A stretch of 64,000 nt of DNA from Armigeres subalbatus (lineage: Eukaryota; Arthropoda; Insecta; Diptera; Culicidae). The stretch covers positions 1 to 64,000 of the forward strand of contig NW_026942444.1 of assembly GCF_024139115.2 (NCBI RefSeq), given 5' to 3'. This document shows, piece by piece, positions 50,199-61,031 of the stretch; positions within the stretch are counted from its first letter, which is position 1; the number at the start of each line of letters is the position of its first letter. Made by a program: the position numbers and the translations under genes. The notes beneath the pieces were generated by a model. That model was not told the origin of the DNA, did not search any database, and saw only the letters and a list, made by a program, of their open reading frames with translations.

Positions 50199-52221
50199 GT
50201 GTACATTGAAGTATCTGTATGTGAACATTCACGAATAAGAGTAATAAACTGTTAGTATTTAGCATAACTATTTTGGTTCAAATTTTATTTTTCTTGGAGA
50301 AACTCTATTTACTATATTCACTCGATAATCACTTATGTGAAACCCGGATTTATTCATAGTGGCGATGCCTTATTTGTAAGTAACTAAAACACTAACCGAG
50401 TTTTTAAACGAGGAATCTGTGCTGATACACGCCAGCGAATCATGGTGTGTATCAACGGAGAACACTTAACGACTGCAGGTGTTTATCAACAGATGCCTGT
50501 GATACATAATTCGGGCTTGGTGGCCTCACAACTGGATCTTGTCGTTGTCAGCAAAACCGATAGCAACTAAATTTTAGGATCGAAAATTTGGTTTTCCTCG
50601 TCGAAATTGTTGGGAAGACGATTCCTCCTACATACTGCAAAAAATCGGACAACTACGATGAGCTTGGTATGATAGTGTGAACTCTGTTCTGGTTGATACT
50701 GGCAATGTGCAGACGTACAAAGAACAGATTGGATTTTGTGGAAATGAAGAATCCGAATGGCAGTAGTTTCCTGTCCAAGGCATTATTCGATGCGATCCTA
50801 GGCTGTTCAATTCCATCTGTTTCGAAATAACCGAGGAAATAACACTGTTAGACAATATAGTATTTCATATTGCTTAATTTTACTTACATTTTCTTTCAAC
50901 AACTCCAAAACTATTCCATTTCCTATTCTTCCAGCAGAAAGGCGCAATTGAAATACTGATTATGCAGGAAGGCTCTGTCAACAGGCGAAAATGACATCTG
51001 ATTTTCCAATAAGAAAGAGTCAACGGGCGAAATTGAATTTATATTTGACATAAGGAAAACATTCTGAAGGGCGTTTATGGAAACACATAAACTAAAGGGT
51101 GTATTTCTATTTTTCTTCAATTACAATATGAAAATCGATTTATATATTAGCGGTAATTAACAGTAAGATGGAAGAAGTCAACATTAAGAACCTATGATGA
51201 AGGGCACGATAAAAAAGCTATTTGTCGTAAATAGAGAATATTTTTTTGAACTCAAATTTTCATCTTTCGATTTCTCGTTTTGTCCTCGACGCTAGTATCG
51301 CCTATTTGAAAAAAATCCCTTGAAATCTTCCGTGCATATGCCTCACGCTCTCCCTATAAAATATGATCGACCCACTCGACAACGACATTTTCCTGACAAG
51401 CAGACTAATCATGCTGATGTCCTTGGAAATTTATATGATTCTGAAGAAGAGGATGCACTGAATCATTTGGACGAATTTGGTAATGCTATTGAGAAAGGTG
51501 ATGATACAAATTTGAACAATTTCTCAGTCAACGATTTTTTTGAAAAGTATCGAAATATATCATTACTTAATGATGATGAGCCGAACATCATAGAACGGAT
51601 CGAAAGTGGTTCGGTAGAAAATGGTAAGATTGATTTTTTTTTTCTGATAGATCAGAGATTCCCAAACAAACACACACACACATACACTCACTCACTCACA
51701 CACACGTGCCTCATAGTTTGAGAAATTCTGGAAAATTCATGCTTTACGAATGATAATTTTAAATTGTAGGAGATCTCAGATTCAAGGAACTGGAAGATGG
51801 ACCAACAAAACCTAAAACAAATAAACTAAGAGCTATAAACCGACTAGCTAAAATGAGGTTCCAGCTAGATGCATAAAACCTGCATGCTCATGTGTAAGGC
51901 TGAAGTGTTACGAGAAGTTCACTTGTGATACGCGATCTAAAATTTTAGCATCATTACTTCATCTATCGTCTTCTGGACAAAATCAAGTCATTAGCAGTAA
52001 CATGGGATTGAAAGTTAAAACTCGCCCAACGGTAAGATTTTAGCATTGATAAAACTATGCTTATTCTGCGTCTCTTATGAGGTGTAAGAATTGCTGATAT
52101 CCCCTATTGAATTACACGGTCATCTTACGTAAGACGTGTCGATAACGACAATTCTAGAGTCATTCGAGACGCAGAATAAGCACAAGTATTTTTAATAAAT
52201 CTAATATTCAACTTTATCTAG

Positions 52222-53780
52222 GTTCTTAATTCTCGGAGAACTTATACACGGTCGTATCATTTACCTGCTCTAAATGGAAGAGTTCAGGTATGCAAGCCTA
52301 TGTTTATGGCTACCTTTGACGTGAAAGACAAGAAACTACGTGTGTTGGCGGCTAAACAGCTAGCAGGTATTGGGATAGCATCGGATGATATGAGGATAAA
52401 CAATAGAAATCCTCGGATGATAACAGAAGATCATCGGCGATATGTATTGGAACATATTCAATCATTTCCGGCGTATTCATCGCATTATACCAGGGAAAGC
52501 ACTTCAAAAAAGTACCTCAGCAGCGATCTCAACATTGTAAAAATGTATAAGCTATACAAAGTGAAATGTGCGAATGACGGCTTAGACCCTGTACACTTGA
52601 CAACGTATAGAATTCTGTTCCGTACTCAAAACTTGTCGTTCCGGACACCGAAAGCCGATACGTGCAACACTTGTGATAAATTATCTACACGATTAAAGGT
52701 TGCGAAATCCGAAACAGAAAAATCTGAAATCGTCGAGGAACGAGATAGGCATCAGCATTTTGCTCAAAGTGTATATGATACAAAAAGAATGGATGTGCAA
52801 GCCGCTAAATCAAGTGAAAGCATTCGGACAGTATCTTTTGACCTGCAAAAATGTCTGCCAACACCACATTTGCAATGCGGTACAGCGTTCTATTGTCGAC
52901 AACTCTACACATTGAACTTTACCGTGTTCAGCTCTGAAAAGTCTGGAAATTCAGTTACATGTTACATGTGGGACGAGTCAAAAGCGCGCCGCGGCTCCCA
53001 AGAAATGAGCTCCTGTATTTTCGATGACCTCAAGAAAATGCGACCCGCTGTTCGCGAAGTGAACTATTATTCCGATAGATGTGCCGGGCAAAATCATAAT
53101 TTTATTTTGTGCATGATGTTTAGCTTCTTCATGTATCGTTGCAGTGCCGAAAACCGAAGTATGACTGTGCGGCATAAATTTATGACTTCAGGGCACAGTC
53201 ATATGGAGGTTGATTCGGTGCATGCTTGCATTGAAAAAGCGAAAAAACGATCCACGATAAATATCGAAACACCCAGAGATTGGGTAGTTTTCGTCTCATC
53301 CATTGAACGAAAAGTACCTTTTGTAGTGCACGATATGGAGCAAAGGGAATTCCTTGCATTTAAAGCATTAGAGGATAATTTCAAAAAGCCGAAGTGCAAT
53401 GTTCACGGTGAACCAATCCGTTTCAAAGAAGTATCGTGGTTCGAGTATCGTTCTGACAACCCCGGAATAGTGTACTATAAATACACGCTACAGGACAAAG
53501 AATTTCTGCAATTTGATATACGTCTACATGGTACCGAGCAACCGTATTACTTGCCACAAGACCTTCCTTCAATATCAAATGAGCCCTACCTCTTTCCAAT
53601 GAAAAGCTCGCCGATCTGCGAAAATTGATGGATTTTGTGATCAATAAACCATATTATGCTGCTCTATTAGGACAACTTGCGCCGAAGAAAAGGGGACGAA
53701 AAAGTAAGAAAGACATGGATGATCATTTTGAAGACGACCTTGATATAGATATCGATGATCTAGAAACGGGTACCAACTGA
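52222..53780 (+). CDS. Transposase catalytic exon, outer copy (mostly intact RNase-H-like domain)
   Basis: Open from VLNSRRTYTRSYHLP through MFMATFDVKDKKLRVLAAKQ to about 53582. A CNTCDKLSTRLKVAKSETEK segment suggests a zinc-binding turn and short coiled coil. Candidate catalytic acids: Asp in VSFDLQ (codon 52840-52842), Asp in YYSDRCAGQN (53074-53076), and Asp or Glu in GHSHMEVDSVHACIE (53206-53214 or 53233-53235). The C-G-Q-N and GH.HME.DSVH.....K patterns match an uncharacterised DDE/D-type domain common in arthropod and cnidarian transposon-derived proteins (I recall it as DUF7869; unverified). A one-base deletion near 53582 changes the frame, and 53628 is then the stop; the original frame would end at 53780. 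Confidence 0.8.
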
Positions 53781-55111
53781 GTGTACATTGAAGTATCTGT
53801 ATGTGAACATTCACGAATAAGAGTAATAAACTGTTAGTATTTAGCATAACTATTTTGGTTCAAATTTTATTTTTCTTGGAGAAACTCTATTTACTATATT
53901 CACTCGATAATCACTTATGTGAAACCCGGATTTATTCATAGTGGCGATGCCTTATTTGTAAGTAACTAAAACACTAACCGAGTTTTTAAACGAGGAATCT
54001 GTGCTGATACACGCCAGCGAATCATGGTGTGTATCAACGGAGAACACTTAACGACTGCAGGTGTTTATCAACAGATGCCTGTGATACATAATTCGGGCTT
54101 GGTGGCCTCACAACTGGATCTTGTCGTTGTCAGCAAAACCGATAGCAACTAAATTTTAGGATCGAAAATTTGGTTTTCCTCGTCGAAATTGTTGGGAAGA
54201 CGATTCCTCCTACATACTGCAAAAATCGGACAACTACGATGAGCTTGGTATGATAGTGTGAACTCTGTTCTGGTTGATACTGGCAATGTGCAGACGTACA
54301 AAGAACAGATTGGATTTTGTGGAAATGAAGAATCCGAATGGCAGTAGTTTCCTGTCCAAGGCATTATTCGATGCGATCCTAGGCTGTTCAATTCCATCTG
54401 TTTCTGAAATAACCGAGGAAATAACACTGTTAGACAATATAGTATTTCATATTGCTTAATTTTACTTACATTTTCTTTCAACAACTCCAAAACTATTTCA
54501 TTTCCTATTCTTCCAGCAGAAAGGCGCAATTGAAATACTGATTATGCAGGAAGGCTCTGTCAACAGGCGAAAATTACATCTGATTTTCCAATAAGAAAGA
54601 GTCAACGGGCGAAATTGAATTTATATTTGACATAAGGAAAACATTCTGAAGGGCGTTTATGGAAACACATAAACTAAAGGGTGTATTTCTATTTTTCTTC
54701 AATTACAATATGAAAATCGATTTATATATTAGTGGTAATTAACAGTATGATGGAAGAAGTCAACATTAAGAACCTATGATGAAGGGCACGATAAAAAAAG
54801 CTATTCGTCGTAAATAGAGAATATTCTTTTGAACACAAATTTTCATCTTTCGATTTCTCGTTTTGTCCTCGACGCTAGTATCGCCTATTTGAAAAAAATC
54901 CCTTGATATATGGATTTCCATACCTTAGTATTTATTTACATTGGACCTAATTTGCCAAAACTGTGTTATTTATCACTGCGTGCACGTAAAAAAAACTCAT
55001 AAATATTACGGAGAAAAAGAACTTGGATAGCTCCGCAGAAATATTTAACGCGCAGAGGGAAATCTCCTCATAAAATCAGCCATATGGGCCAAACACAATT
55101 GGTACGTTTGC

Positions 55112-55155
55112 GTGCGTTTTGACAGTTTTCCCATGGGAAAACTGTCAAAACGCAC
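55112..55155. repeat. Perfect 44-bp palindrome
   Basis: GTGCGTTTTGACAGTTTTCC followed by CATG and the exact complement, with no spacer. The centre is an NcoI-type CCATGG. It can extrude as a cruciform. Probably the core of a small MITE, but I could not define outer ends. Confidence 0.95.
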
Positions 55156-56014
55156 CGTTAAATTGCGTTCAATCATACAAATCAACTGTCATGAAGCCCA
55201 CTAATTTGAATGGCGTGGGCCTACACTTGACATGGAAATATTCAATAATTTAAATCAGTTTTACCATAATTGTGTCGAATATACAGTGGCCTATTAGATA
55301 AGCAAGCATTCGTATAATTCCATGTCGTAAATGTTGTTCATAAATAATTATTAATTCCACAGGCGTGCGCAAACTTCCTATCTCGCCTGGAGCATCGTCT
55401 GTTCCCATATTATGACTAGCGCTATTGCTCTTTCAGTGGCACACGGTCGGTTAGATAGGGCCTGCTTGCGGATTCCGGCATATGTCTATGGAAGTTTAAC
55501 AGAGTCCACTGTTAAATCCTATCATATCTTTAGAAAACACACAATTCGCAGTGGCCAGGGAGAGGTCTTTAAACTCTTGGACATAGCTGTGGTGGTGATT
55601 TTACTAATCAAATATTAAAAACTGTGCTTTCAAGTTGTTATGTCTTTAAAGCGAATATATTGAAATTGTTTTATAATTGGGATACGGAATATGTTGTATT
55701 AAGTATAATAAAAAATATATAATAATTAATACTAAGATGCAATCGACACATACTTTATGGCAAAAATCCATATATTTTGAAATATGCATATCATACGGCG
55801 ACACATACTTAATTGCATACAAATACACACATGGATACTATGACCCACATGGACAGTATGTGTGAACACTCATGTAATGCATGCGGGCGCATGGAATATT
55901 ATGTGTCGAAAATATGGAATCCATTTCGCTACCCCCATTGCAAAAATCCATGTGTGAACTCATGAATATAATGCGGAGTTTTTTGTCAGTATATTGATTC
56001 AGGAAGTTGAGATA
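55156..56014. other. Intergenic interval, no supported gene
   Basis: AT-rich. A short open frame at 55412-55618 has no domain. Around 55760-55960, CATGTGTGAAC / CACATGGA-type words recur in both orientations, hinting at a decayed small inverted-repeat element. Confidence 0.4.
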
Positions 56015-56381
56015 AGGGGTCGTTCAAATATTACGTCCAAGGTTTAAGGGGGGGAGGGGGTTTGAGTTTTGAGACAGTTTGTGACCGGGGAGGGAGGGGG
56101 GTTCGTCTTATGTGACGTCCATCCACAAGAAAAAAAATGAGAGCATTTTGGGAACAATTTGCATTTCAAAAACATAATCAAACTTTTAGTAAAGGACATG
56201 ATTCACTAAGATATTGGAAAAATTGTGTACGAAAAAGAAAAACTAAAACAATCGCTGAAATATAAAATAAACATGTACGTACAGGGGGAGGGAGGGGGTC
56301 AATGATTTGTGACAGTTTGTGACACGAGGGGAGGGGGTTGAAAATGCCGAAAAACGATGGACGTAATTTTGAACGATCCCT
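56015..56381 (+). mobile_element. 367-bp MITE with G-tract interior
   Basis: Inverted ends AGGGGTCGTTCAAATATTAC and GTAATTTTGAACGATCCCT; the next bases (GTCCAAGG / GATGGAC) also pair partly. The interior contains GGGGGGGAGGGGG and GTGACAGTTTGTGAC motifs twice. A deleted relative lies at 36291-36450 and similar interior sequence at 12358-12470. Confidence 0.85.
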
Positions 56382-56469
56382 AACGTTCTTAAAACTGTAT
56401 CTGCTTTGAGTAGCTCGTCAATATCGAAAAGTCATATGACAAAATCATGCCACCTTCACGAAATGTATG

Positions 56470-56609
56470 GGCCTTTTCACGAGACGTTTAAAAACAGCTG
56501 ATTTCATCGTCAATTGACAGTTCTTCTATGAAAGTGACAGCTTCGGACTTGCAGGCCTGTTCAGCGTTTGTAAACAAGTGCAGTCTCGGCAGTGTCACAT
56601 GAAAAGGCC
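56470..56609 (-). mobile_element. 140-bp MITE, GGCCTTTTCA ends, copy 2
   Basis: Inverted orientation relative to 36127-36266 and the same length. Starts GGCCTTTTCACGAGACGTTT and ends ACATGAAAAGGCC. The two copies differ by scattered substitutions only. Confidence 0.85.
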
Positions 56610-56901
56610 TATTCACGACTTTTCCCCCACACGGATAAACTCAGAAACTCATTAATGAGTAAAAAAGTACTCATTTTGAGTTCATGTATGTAGCTGCCAG
56701 AAAATGGGGAAAATTTTACAACTTTAAATGTGTGAAAAAACACCCATTTTGAGAATGTTGTTTCAGTTACAAATTGATTATCTTTTACTCCTAAATGGGT
56801 GAAAAAATACTTAGGAGGTAAACTGAGCCCATCATAAAGTAAAGTGTCTTTGGGTTATATTCCCCGTTATAATCTACATTTTATTCGATTTGAGTTGCTA
56901 G

Positions 56902-57181
56902 AACGTCCGGTAAAGACATGAAGGAGCTAGTACGTGCAAAAGTAAGTTTGAACTTGTTTTTTTTTTCATTGTGATTTTTATTTCTACTGTTCGATAAAAT
57001 TTGTTTCAACATGCAGAAGCCTCGGGAGCAACATGATAGCAACATGGAACCACATGATAGTTCAACACGGAGCCTACTACCGCATTTTCTACGAAAACCA
57101 AGGGGAAAGACAAGTTTTTCAAGTCGAAAAATCCAGAAAAAGGCGGCACATTCCACAAAAAAGACAACAAAACCCGCATAA
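56902..57181 (+). CDS. Short two-exon gene or 3' gene remnant, basic C-terminus, unidentified
   Basis: Exon 56902-56941 follows a pyrimidine-rich acceptor (ATTTGAGTTGCTAG) and reads TSGKDMKELVRAK. A 75-bp intron (56942-57016, GTAAGT...ATGCAG) joins in phase 0 to exon 57017-57181, starting KPREQHDSNMEPHDSSTRSL. The tail is very basic (RKPRGKTSFSSRKIQKKAAH then KKTTKP) and ends TAA at 57179-57181. If the ATG at 56918 is the start, the product is 62 residues; alternatively these are the last exons of a longer gene whose upstream exons I cannot see. The basic tail suggests a nucleic-acid-binding or nucleolar protein. I do not recognise the family. The intron quality is the best evidence that it is, or was, real. 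Confidence 0.35.
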
Positions 57182-57241
57182 GGAATGATGCGTTTCTGTT
57201 CTGGATTTTTCGACTTGGAAAAACTTGTGTAGTTCCCTTTG
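57101..57241. repeat. Inverted repeat spanning the end of the short gene
   Basis: ACAAGTTTTTCAAGTCGAAA and AAATCCAG inside the coding exon (57110-57137) are complemented at 57200-57230 in the 3' flank, giving a stem of about 30 bp around the stop codon. It may be an inverted duplication of part of the exon. Confidence 0.75.
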
Positions 57242-57581
57242 ACGAAAATATATTTTAATGTAAATATCCGAAGAGATCGTAGTAGTCAAGGCTCAAGAAC
57301 GGAAGTGTTTCTTTTTGACAGCATTTTTTTCCGCCTCCAATAAAATGTTTTTTGAATTGTTTTATGAGGCTAATTCAAGTCGGTGACCTCCCATCAAGAC
57401 CAGTGTATGCTGAAAACGGCAGCAATAGAAGACGGCCTATAAATATGGCGCCAGATTTGGATTCTACTGGACAATACGATAGATGATGTTGGCGAATCCG
57501 ATCTGCGGAGTACGGCGAGGTACCGGAATAGACGACCAATGGACGTGGTGAAATTGCTCAGCGAAGTGCTGGACTTAACGG

Positions 57582-58056
57582 CAGTGGTGGAAATCTGCGA
57601 ACATTACTCACAAAACAAGAAGTAGGCAATGCAAAAGACTCGCGAACATTTGTTTTGCCTTTTTCTTGCCTACCTACTACTCGCAGAGAAAACAAAAAAC
57701 GAACCCCGAAAAATGTTCGTGAAGCTTCGCGAGTCATTCGGGTTAATTTGCTAAAAGTCATAAAACAACCTCGGAACTTATTTCTCACTGATGTTCGAGC
57801 AAGAACATAATTGTTTATTGTTATTGTGTTTATGTCAAGTCAAATCTATCCATTGTATTCGAAGTAATCACAAAAACTCGCGACCGTGTTTTTACTCCCG
57901 AACAAAATACAGCCCGGCTTTTTGTTTTTGCTCTGCCCGTACTCGCGAACAAAGCAAGCGCCAGAAAATGCAGGCAGTAGGTTCGCGCGAGTGTGGCATT
58001 TTGGTAGGCTCCATTACCCTCTTTACTTACTCGTGCAGCGAGTAATTCCCGCACTG
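57582..58056. mobile_element. hAT-like MITE, copy 1 (475 bp)
   Basis: Ends CAGTGGTGGAAAT and ATTCCCGCACTG, flanked by an exact 8-bp duplication CTTAACGG (57574-57581 and 58057-58064). Eight-base duplications and CAGTG ends are characteristic of hAT elements (family knowledge). The interior has several ACTCGCGAAC / GTTCGCGCGAGT inverted motifs and no transposase. Confidence 0.9.
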
Positions 58057-58499
58057 CTTAACGGTCGAAAAACTTGGTCATGGTTTGACAGGTCGTAGAG
58101 ATAGGTAAGTGAACAATTAGTTCCGACGAGAGGACGAGAGTGCACACTAGTTCAACGGCGACTCAGATAAAAATACGGTGATACATATTTATATCCAAGC
58201 CCTTATTCAATTATTTCAATTAATCCATCTTCTTCATTTTATTCATTACTTTCATTCATTCATTATTCCTCTATACATTTCGTTTATTTTTCATTTTAAA
58301 ATTATACAGTGAACCCTCTCCTACTCATATTTTTTTCATCTTTCATACAATATGAAGGTATTTTCTGTGATGATCGTTTTCTTTTATGTACTTCCTAACC
58401 CGATGGTCCCTTTAATAGAGTATTAATCCTATGAGCTGTGCCGTATGATGTAAAGTAATTTGATGTGATACGTTATATACTTTATTCCCACTAAAAATT

Positions 58500-58950
58500 A
58501 TAAAGGGGGACTGCTTGGGCGGTGCCCCTATTTCCGTCCCTTACGTCTGTTGCTCAGGCGCATTGTTGCCGAATTGATTGGTTCTAAATAGGGAAAGCAG
58601 TTGAACCATGGGGCAAAAAGGCCTCACTCATGAAATCATTTAATTCTTGCAGGAAATTTATGAACGAATATTAGTGTACAAGTCAATATTAGTCATTTAT
58701 TATTGAGCTGCAATGGAAAAAAAAACAAAATGCCCTCATATTCACTTACAATTAAACAATTTGCGATTCTTTCACCTTATTCGTAAGATTGTCGTTGAAT
58801 CGATATCATAGTTCATTATCTTTACATATTTTTATATTATTATGTTTACATTATTATATATTCATATTTCCATATTTTATGTATCGATATTCTCATAATA
58901 ATATAGTTTCATCTTTTTCTTCAATATATTCCAATATTCCAACTAGCTAA
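58500..58950. other. Non-coding right part of duplication unit 1
   Basis: Contains a GC-richer stretch (58505-58580, GGGGGACTGCTTGGGCGGTG) and then AT-rich sequence with TATATTATTATG-type runs. The same at 60010-60460 in unit 2. No gene is visible. Confidence 0.4.
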
Positions 58951-59089
58951 TAACGGCGCCAGATTTGGATTCTACTGGACAATACGATAGATGATGTTGG
59001 CGAATCCGATCTGCGGAGTACGGCGAGGTACTGGAATAGACGACCAATGGACGTGGTGAAATTGCTCAGCGAAGTGCTGGACTTAACGG

Positions 59090-59563
59090 CAGTGATGGAA
59101 ATCTTTGAACATTACTCACAAAACAAGGAGTAGGCAATGCAAAATACTCGCGAACATTTGTTTTGTCTTTTTCTTGTCTACGTACTACTCGCAGAGAAAA
59201 CAGAAAAATGAACCCCGAAAAATGTTCGTGAAGCTTCGCGAGTCATTCGGGTTAATTTGCAAAATGTCATTAACAACCTCGGAACATTATCACGGATGAT
59301 CGAGCAAGAACACATTTGTTTATTGTTATTGTGTTTATGTCAAGTGAAATTTATCCATTGTATTAGAAGTAATCACAAAAACTCGCGACCGTGTTTTTAC
59401 TCCCGAACAAAATACAGCCCGGCTTTTTGTTTTTGCTCTGCCTGTACTCGCGAACAAAGCAAGCGCCAGAAAAATGCAGGCAGTAGGTTCGCGCGAGTGT
59501 GGCATTTTTGGTAGGCCCAATTACACTCTTTTCTTACTCGTGAAGCGAGTATTTCCACCACTG
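59090..59563. mobile_element. hAT-like MITE, copy 2 (474 bp)
   Basis: Same position within the second duplication unit, with the same CTTAACGG duplication (59082-59089 and 59564-59571). Ends CAGTGATGGAAAT and ATTTCCACCACTG are more symmetrical than in copy 1. Insertion therefore preceded the 1508-bp duplication. Confidence 0.9.
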
Positions 59564-60623
59564 CTTAACGGTCGAAAAACTTGGTCATGGTTTGACAGGT
59601 CGTAGAGATAGGTAAGTGAACAATTAGTTCCGACGAGAGGACGAGAGTGCACACTAGTTCAACGGCGACTCAGATAAAAATACGGTGATACATATTTATA
59701 TCCAAGCCCTTATTCAATTATTTCAATTAATCCATCTTCTTCATTTTATTCATTACTTTCATTCATTCATTATTCCTCTATACATTTCGTTTATTTTTCA
59801 TTTTAAAATTATACAGTGAACCCTCTCCTACTCATATTTTTTTCATCTTTCATACAATATGAAGGTATTTTCTGTGATGATCGTTTTCTTTTATGTACTT
59901 CCTAACCCGATGGTCCCTTTAATAGAGTATTAATCCTATGAGCTGTGCCGTATGATGTAAAGTAATTTGATGTGATACGTTATATACTTTATTCCCACTA
60001 AAAATTATAAAGGGGGACTGCTTGGGCGGTGCCCCTATTTCCGTCCCTTACGTCTGTTGCTCAGGCGCATTGTTGCCGAATTGATTGGTTCTAAATAGGG
60101 GAACGCAGTTGAACCATGGGGCAAAAAGGCCTCACTCATGAAATCATTTAATTCTTGCAGGAAATTTATGAACGAATATTAGTGTACAAGTCAATATTAG
60201 TCATTTATTATTGAGCTGCAATGGAAAAAAAAGCAAAATGCCCTCATATTCACTTACAATTAAACGATTTGCGATTCTTTCACCTTATTCGTAAGATTGT
60301 CGTTGAATCGATATCATAGTTCATTATCTTTACATATTTTTATATTATTATGTTTACATTATTATATATTCATATTTCCATATTTTATGTATCGATATTC
60401 TCATAATAATATAGTTTCATCTTTTTCTTCAATATATTCCAATATTCCAACTAGCTAATAACGGTGGCATATGAGTCAATTCCCCGTATCCATCGAATCC
60501 TACTTTAGCAATATTTCACATCTTTTCTCTCTACCCAACTATGTGCATCGAAATTGAACAACAGTCGATCGCGTTTGAATCACAAACATGTGCTTCTGCC
60601 TGTCGTATTGAGGCGGTATCGTT

Positions 60624-61031
60624 GTGGTGGATACTTTTTCCCGCTACTTGCACGTCATTGAATTGAAGATCACGGACGCTAAGCACACGAACTCTGCGCT
60701 CTGTAAGATATTCAGTACCTGGGGACTACCGTTAGTTATCCAGAGCGACAACGGTCCTCCTTTCCAAGGAAGTGAATTTATAGAATTCTGGGAAGCTAAA
60801 GGCGTACGAGTGCAAAAAACAATCAAATTATGTCCCCAAACAAACGGATCAGTGGAACGTCAAAACCAAGGCATAATTAAAGCTGTTGCTGGAGCTAAAA
60901 AGGACGGTAAAAACTGGAGGAATGCACTAAGTTTTGAAGTTTGGAGATTTCAGGTATCGCCATTTCGAATCAAAATGTATCCCTGGGCTTTTTCTGGCCC
61001 ATTTGTTGTCCCGCATAATTCTAAATCATAA
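60624..61031 (+). pseudogene. Ty3/Gypsy-like integrase core fragment
   Basis: Reads [14 protein letters not shown], then [19 protein letters not shown], then [15 protein letters not shown]. This is the retroviral integrase core: first Asp in VDTFSRY, second Asp in QSDNGPPF, and Glu in NGSVERQ with exactly 35 residues between the last two (D-35-E). The zinc-binding N-terminus, reverse transcriptase and protease are absent upstream, and homology stops after about residue 105. Likely an isolated remnant of a Ty3/Gypsy element; no LTR could be assigned with confidence. Confidence 0.85.

Larger units (their letters stand above)
43789..51322 (+). mobile_element. Inner copy of the same transposon, nested in the outer one (7534 bp)
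   Basis: Begins CAAGGGATTTTTTTCAAAT at 43789 and ends with its complement at 51322. The target is AATT on the left (43785-43788) and AAAT on the right (51323-51326), one substitution apart. The uninterrupted target is visible inside the inner copy itself at 47721-47735 (GATAATTCTTCCGTG), so the insertion point is known to the base. The two copies are nearly identical over 7.5 kb by eye, so the insertion is recent or the copies have been homogenised. Confidence 0.92.
40324..53780 (+). pseudogene. Transposase gene of the outer copy, split by the nested element
   Basis: Deduced exons: 40324-40354 (MDFTRYHHNF), 40466-40805, 40859-41002, 41206-41526, 41589-41708, 41772-42462, 42525-43788 continued at 51327-51623, 51770-52031, 52222-53780. 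Every junction has GT and AG with consistent phase. The N-terminal half is Ser/Asn/Gln/His-rich without a known domain; its start repeats SDPLAIT-like words four times (QPTSDPLAIT twice, KNDPLAIT, SSDPLAFF). Breaks: a one-base insertion near 42289, another in an A-run near 42592, the 7.5-kb inner copy after VQVNNDEDN, a 34-bp deletion near 51860, and a one-base deletion near 53582. Some single-base breaks are in homopolymers and could be assembly errors. Confidence 0.75.
39847..54905 (+). mobile_element. Outer copy of a large DNA transposon (about 7.5 kb without its nested insert)
   Basis: The left end starts CAAGGGATTTTTTTCAAAT and the right end is its inverted complement, 25 bp with one mismatch. 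ATAT flanks both ends (39843-39846 and 54906-54909), a 4-bp target duplication. Removing 43789-51322 plus one 4-bp duplication leaves about 7521 bp matching the inner copy end to end. The element holds one multi-exon gene on the plus strand encoding an RNase-H-like transposase. Four-base AT-rich duplications and a DDE/D-type domain of this kind are compatible with the Sola superfamily (family knowledge, unverified). Subterminal GGCGAAA-type motifs occur inside both ends. Confidence 0.9.
57447..60464 (+). repeat. 1508-bp segment duplicated in tandem
   Basis: GGCGCCAGATTTGGATTCTA at 57447 recurs at 58955, and the matching right edges AACTAGCTAATAACGG occur near 58941 and 60449. The copies are nearly identical outside an embedded MITE, where divergence is slightly higher. 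Copy 1 is about 57447-58954 and copy 2 about 58955-60462. Shared AT-rich parts and the adjacent integrase remnant raise the possibility that the unit derives from a Gypsy-like LTR, but no TG..CA ends or primer-binding site are visible. Confidence 0.9.

Noticed and set aside
57447..60464. The two 1508-bp units as a pair of LTRs of one retrotransposon
   Set aside because: They abut each other with no internal region, lack TG..CA ends and show no primer-binding site. Kept only as a weak possibility.
60624..61031. Integrase fragment as evidence of an integrated virus
   Set aside because: The motif pattern fits an ordinary Ty3/Gypsy-type retrotransposon remnant, and no envelope or other viral genes are present.
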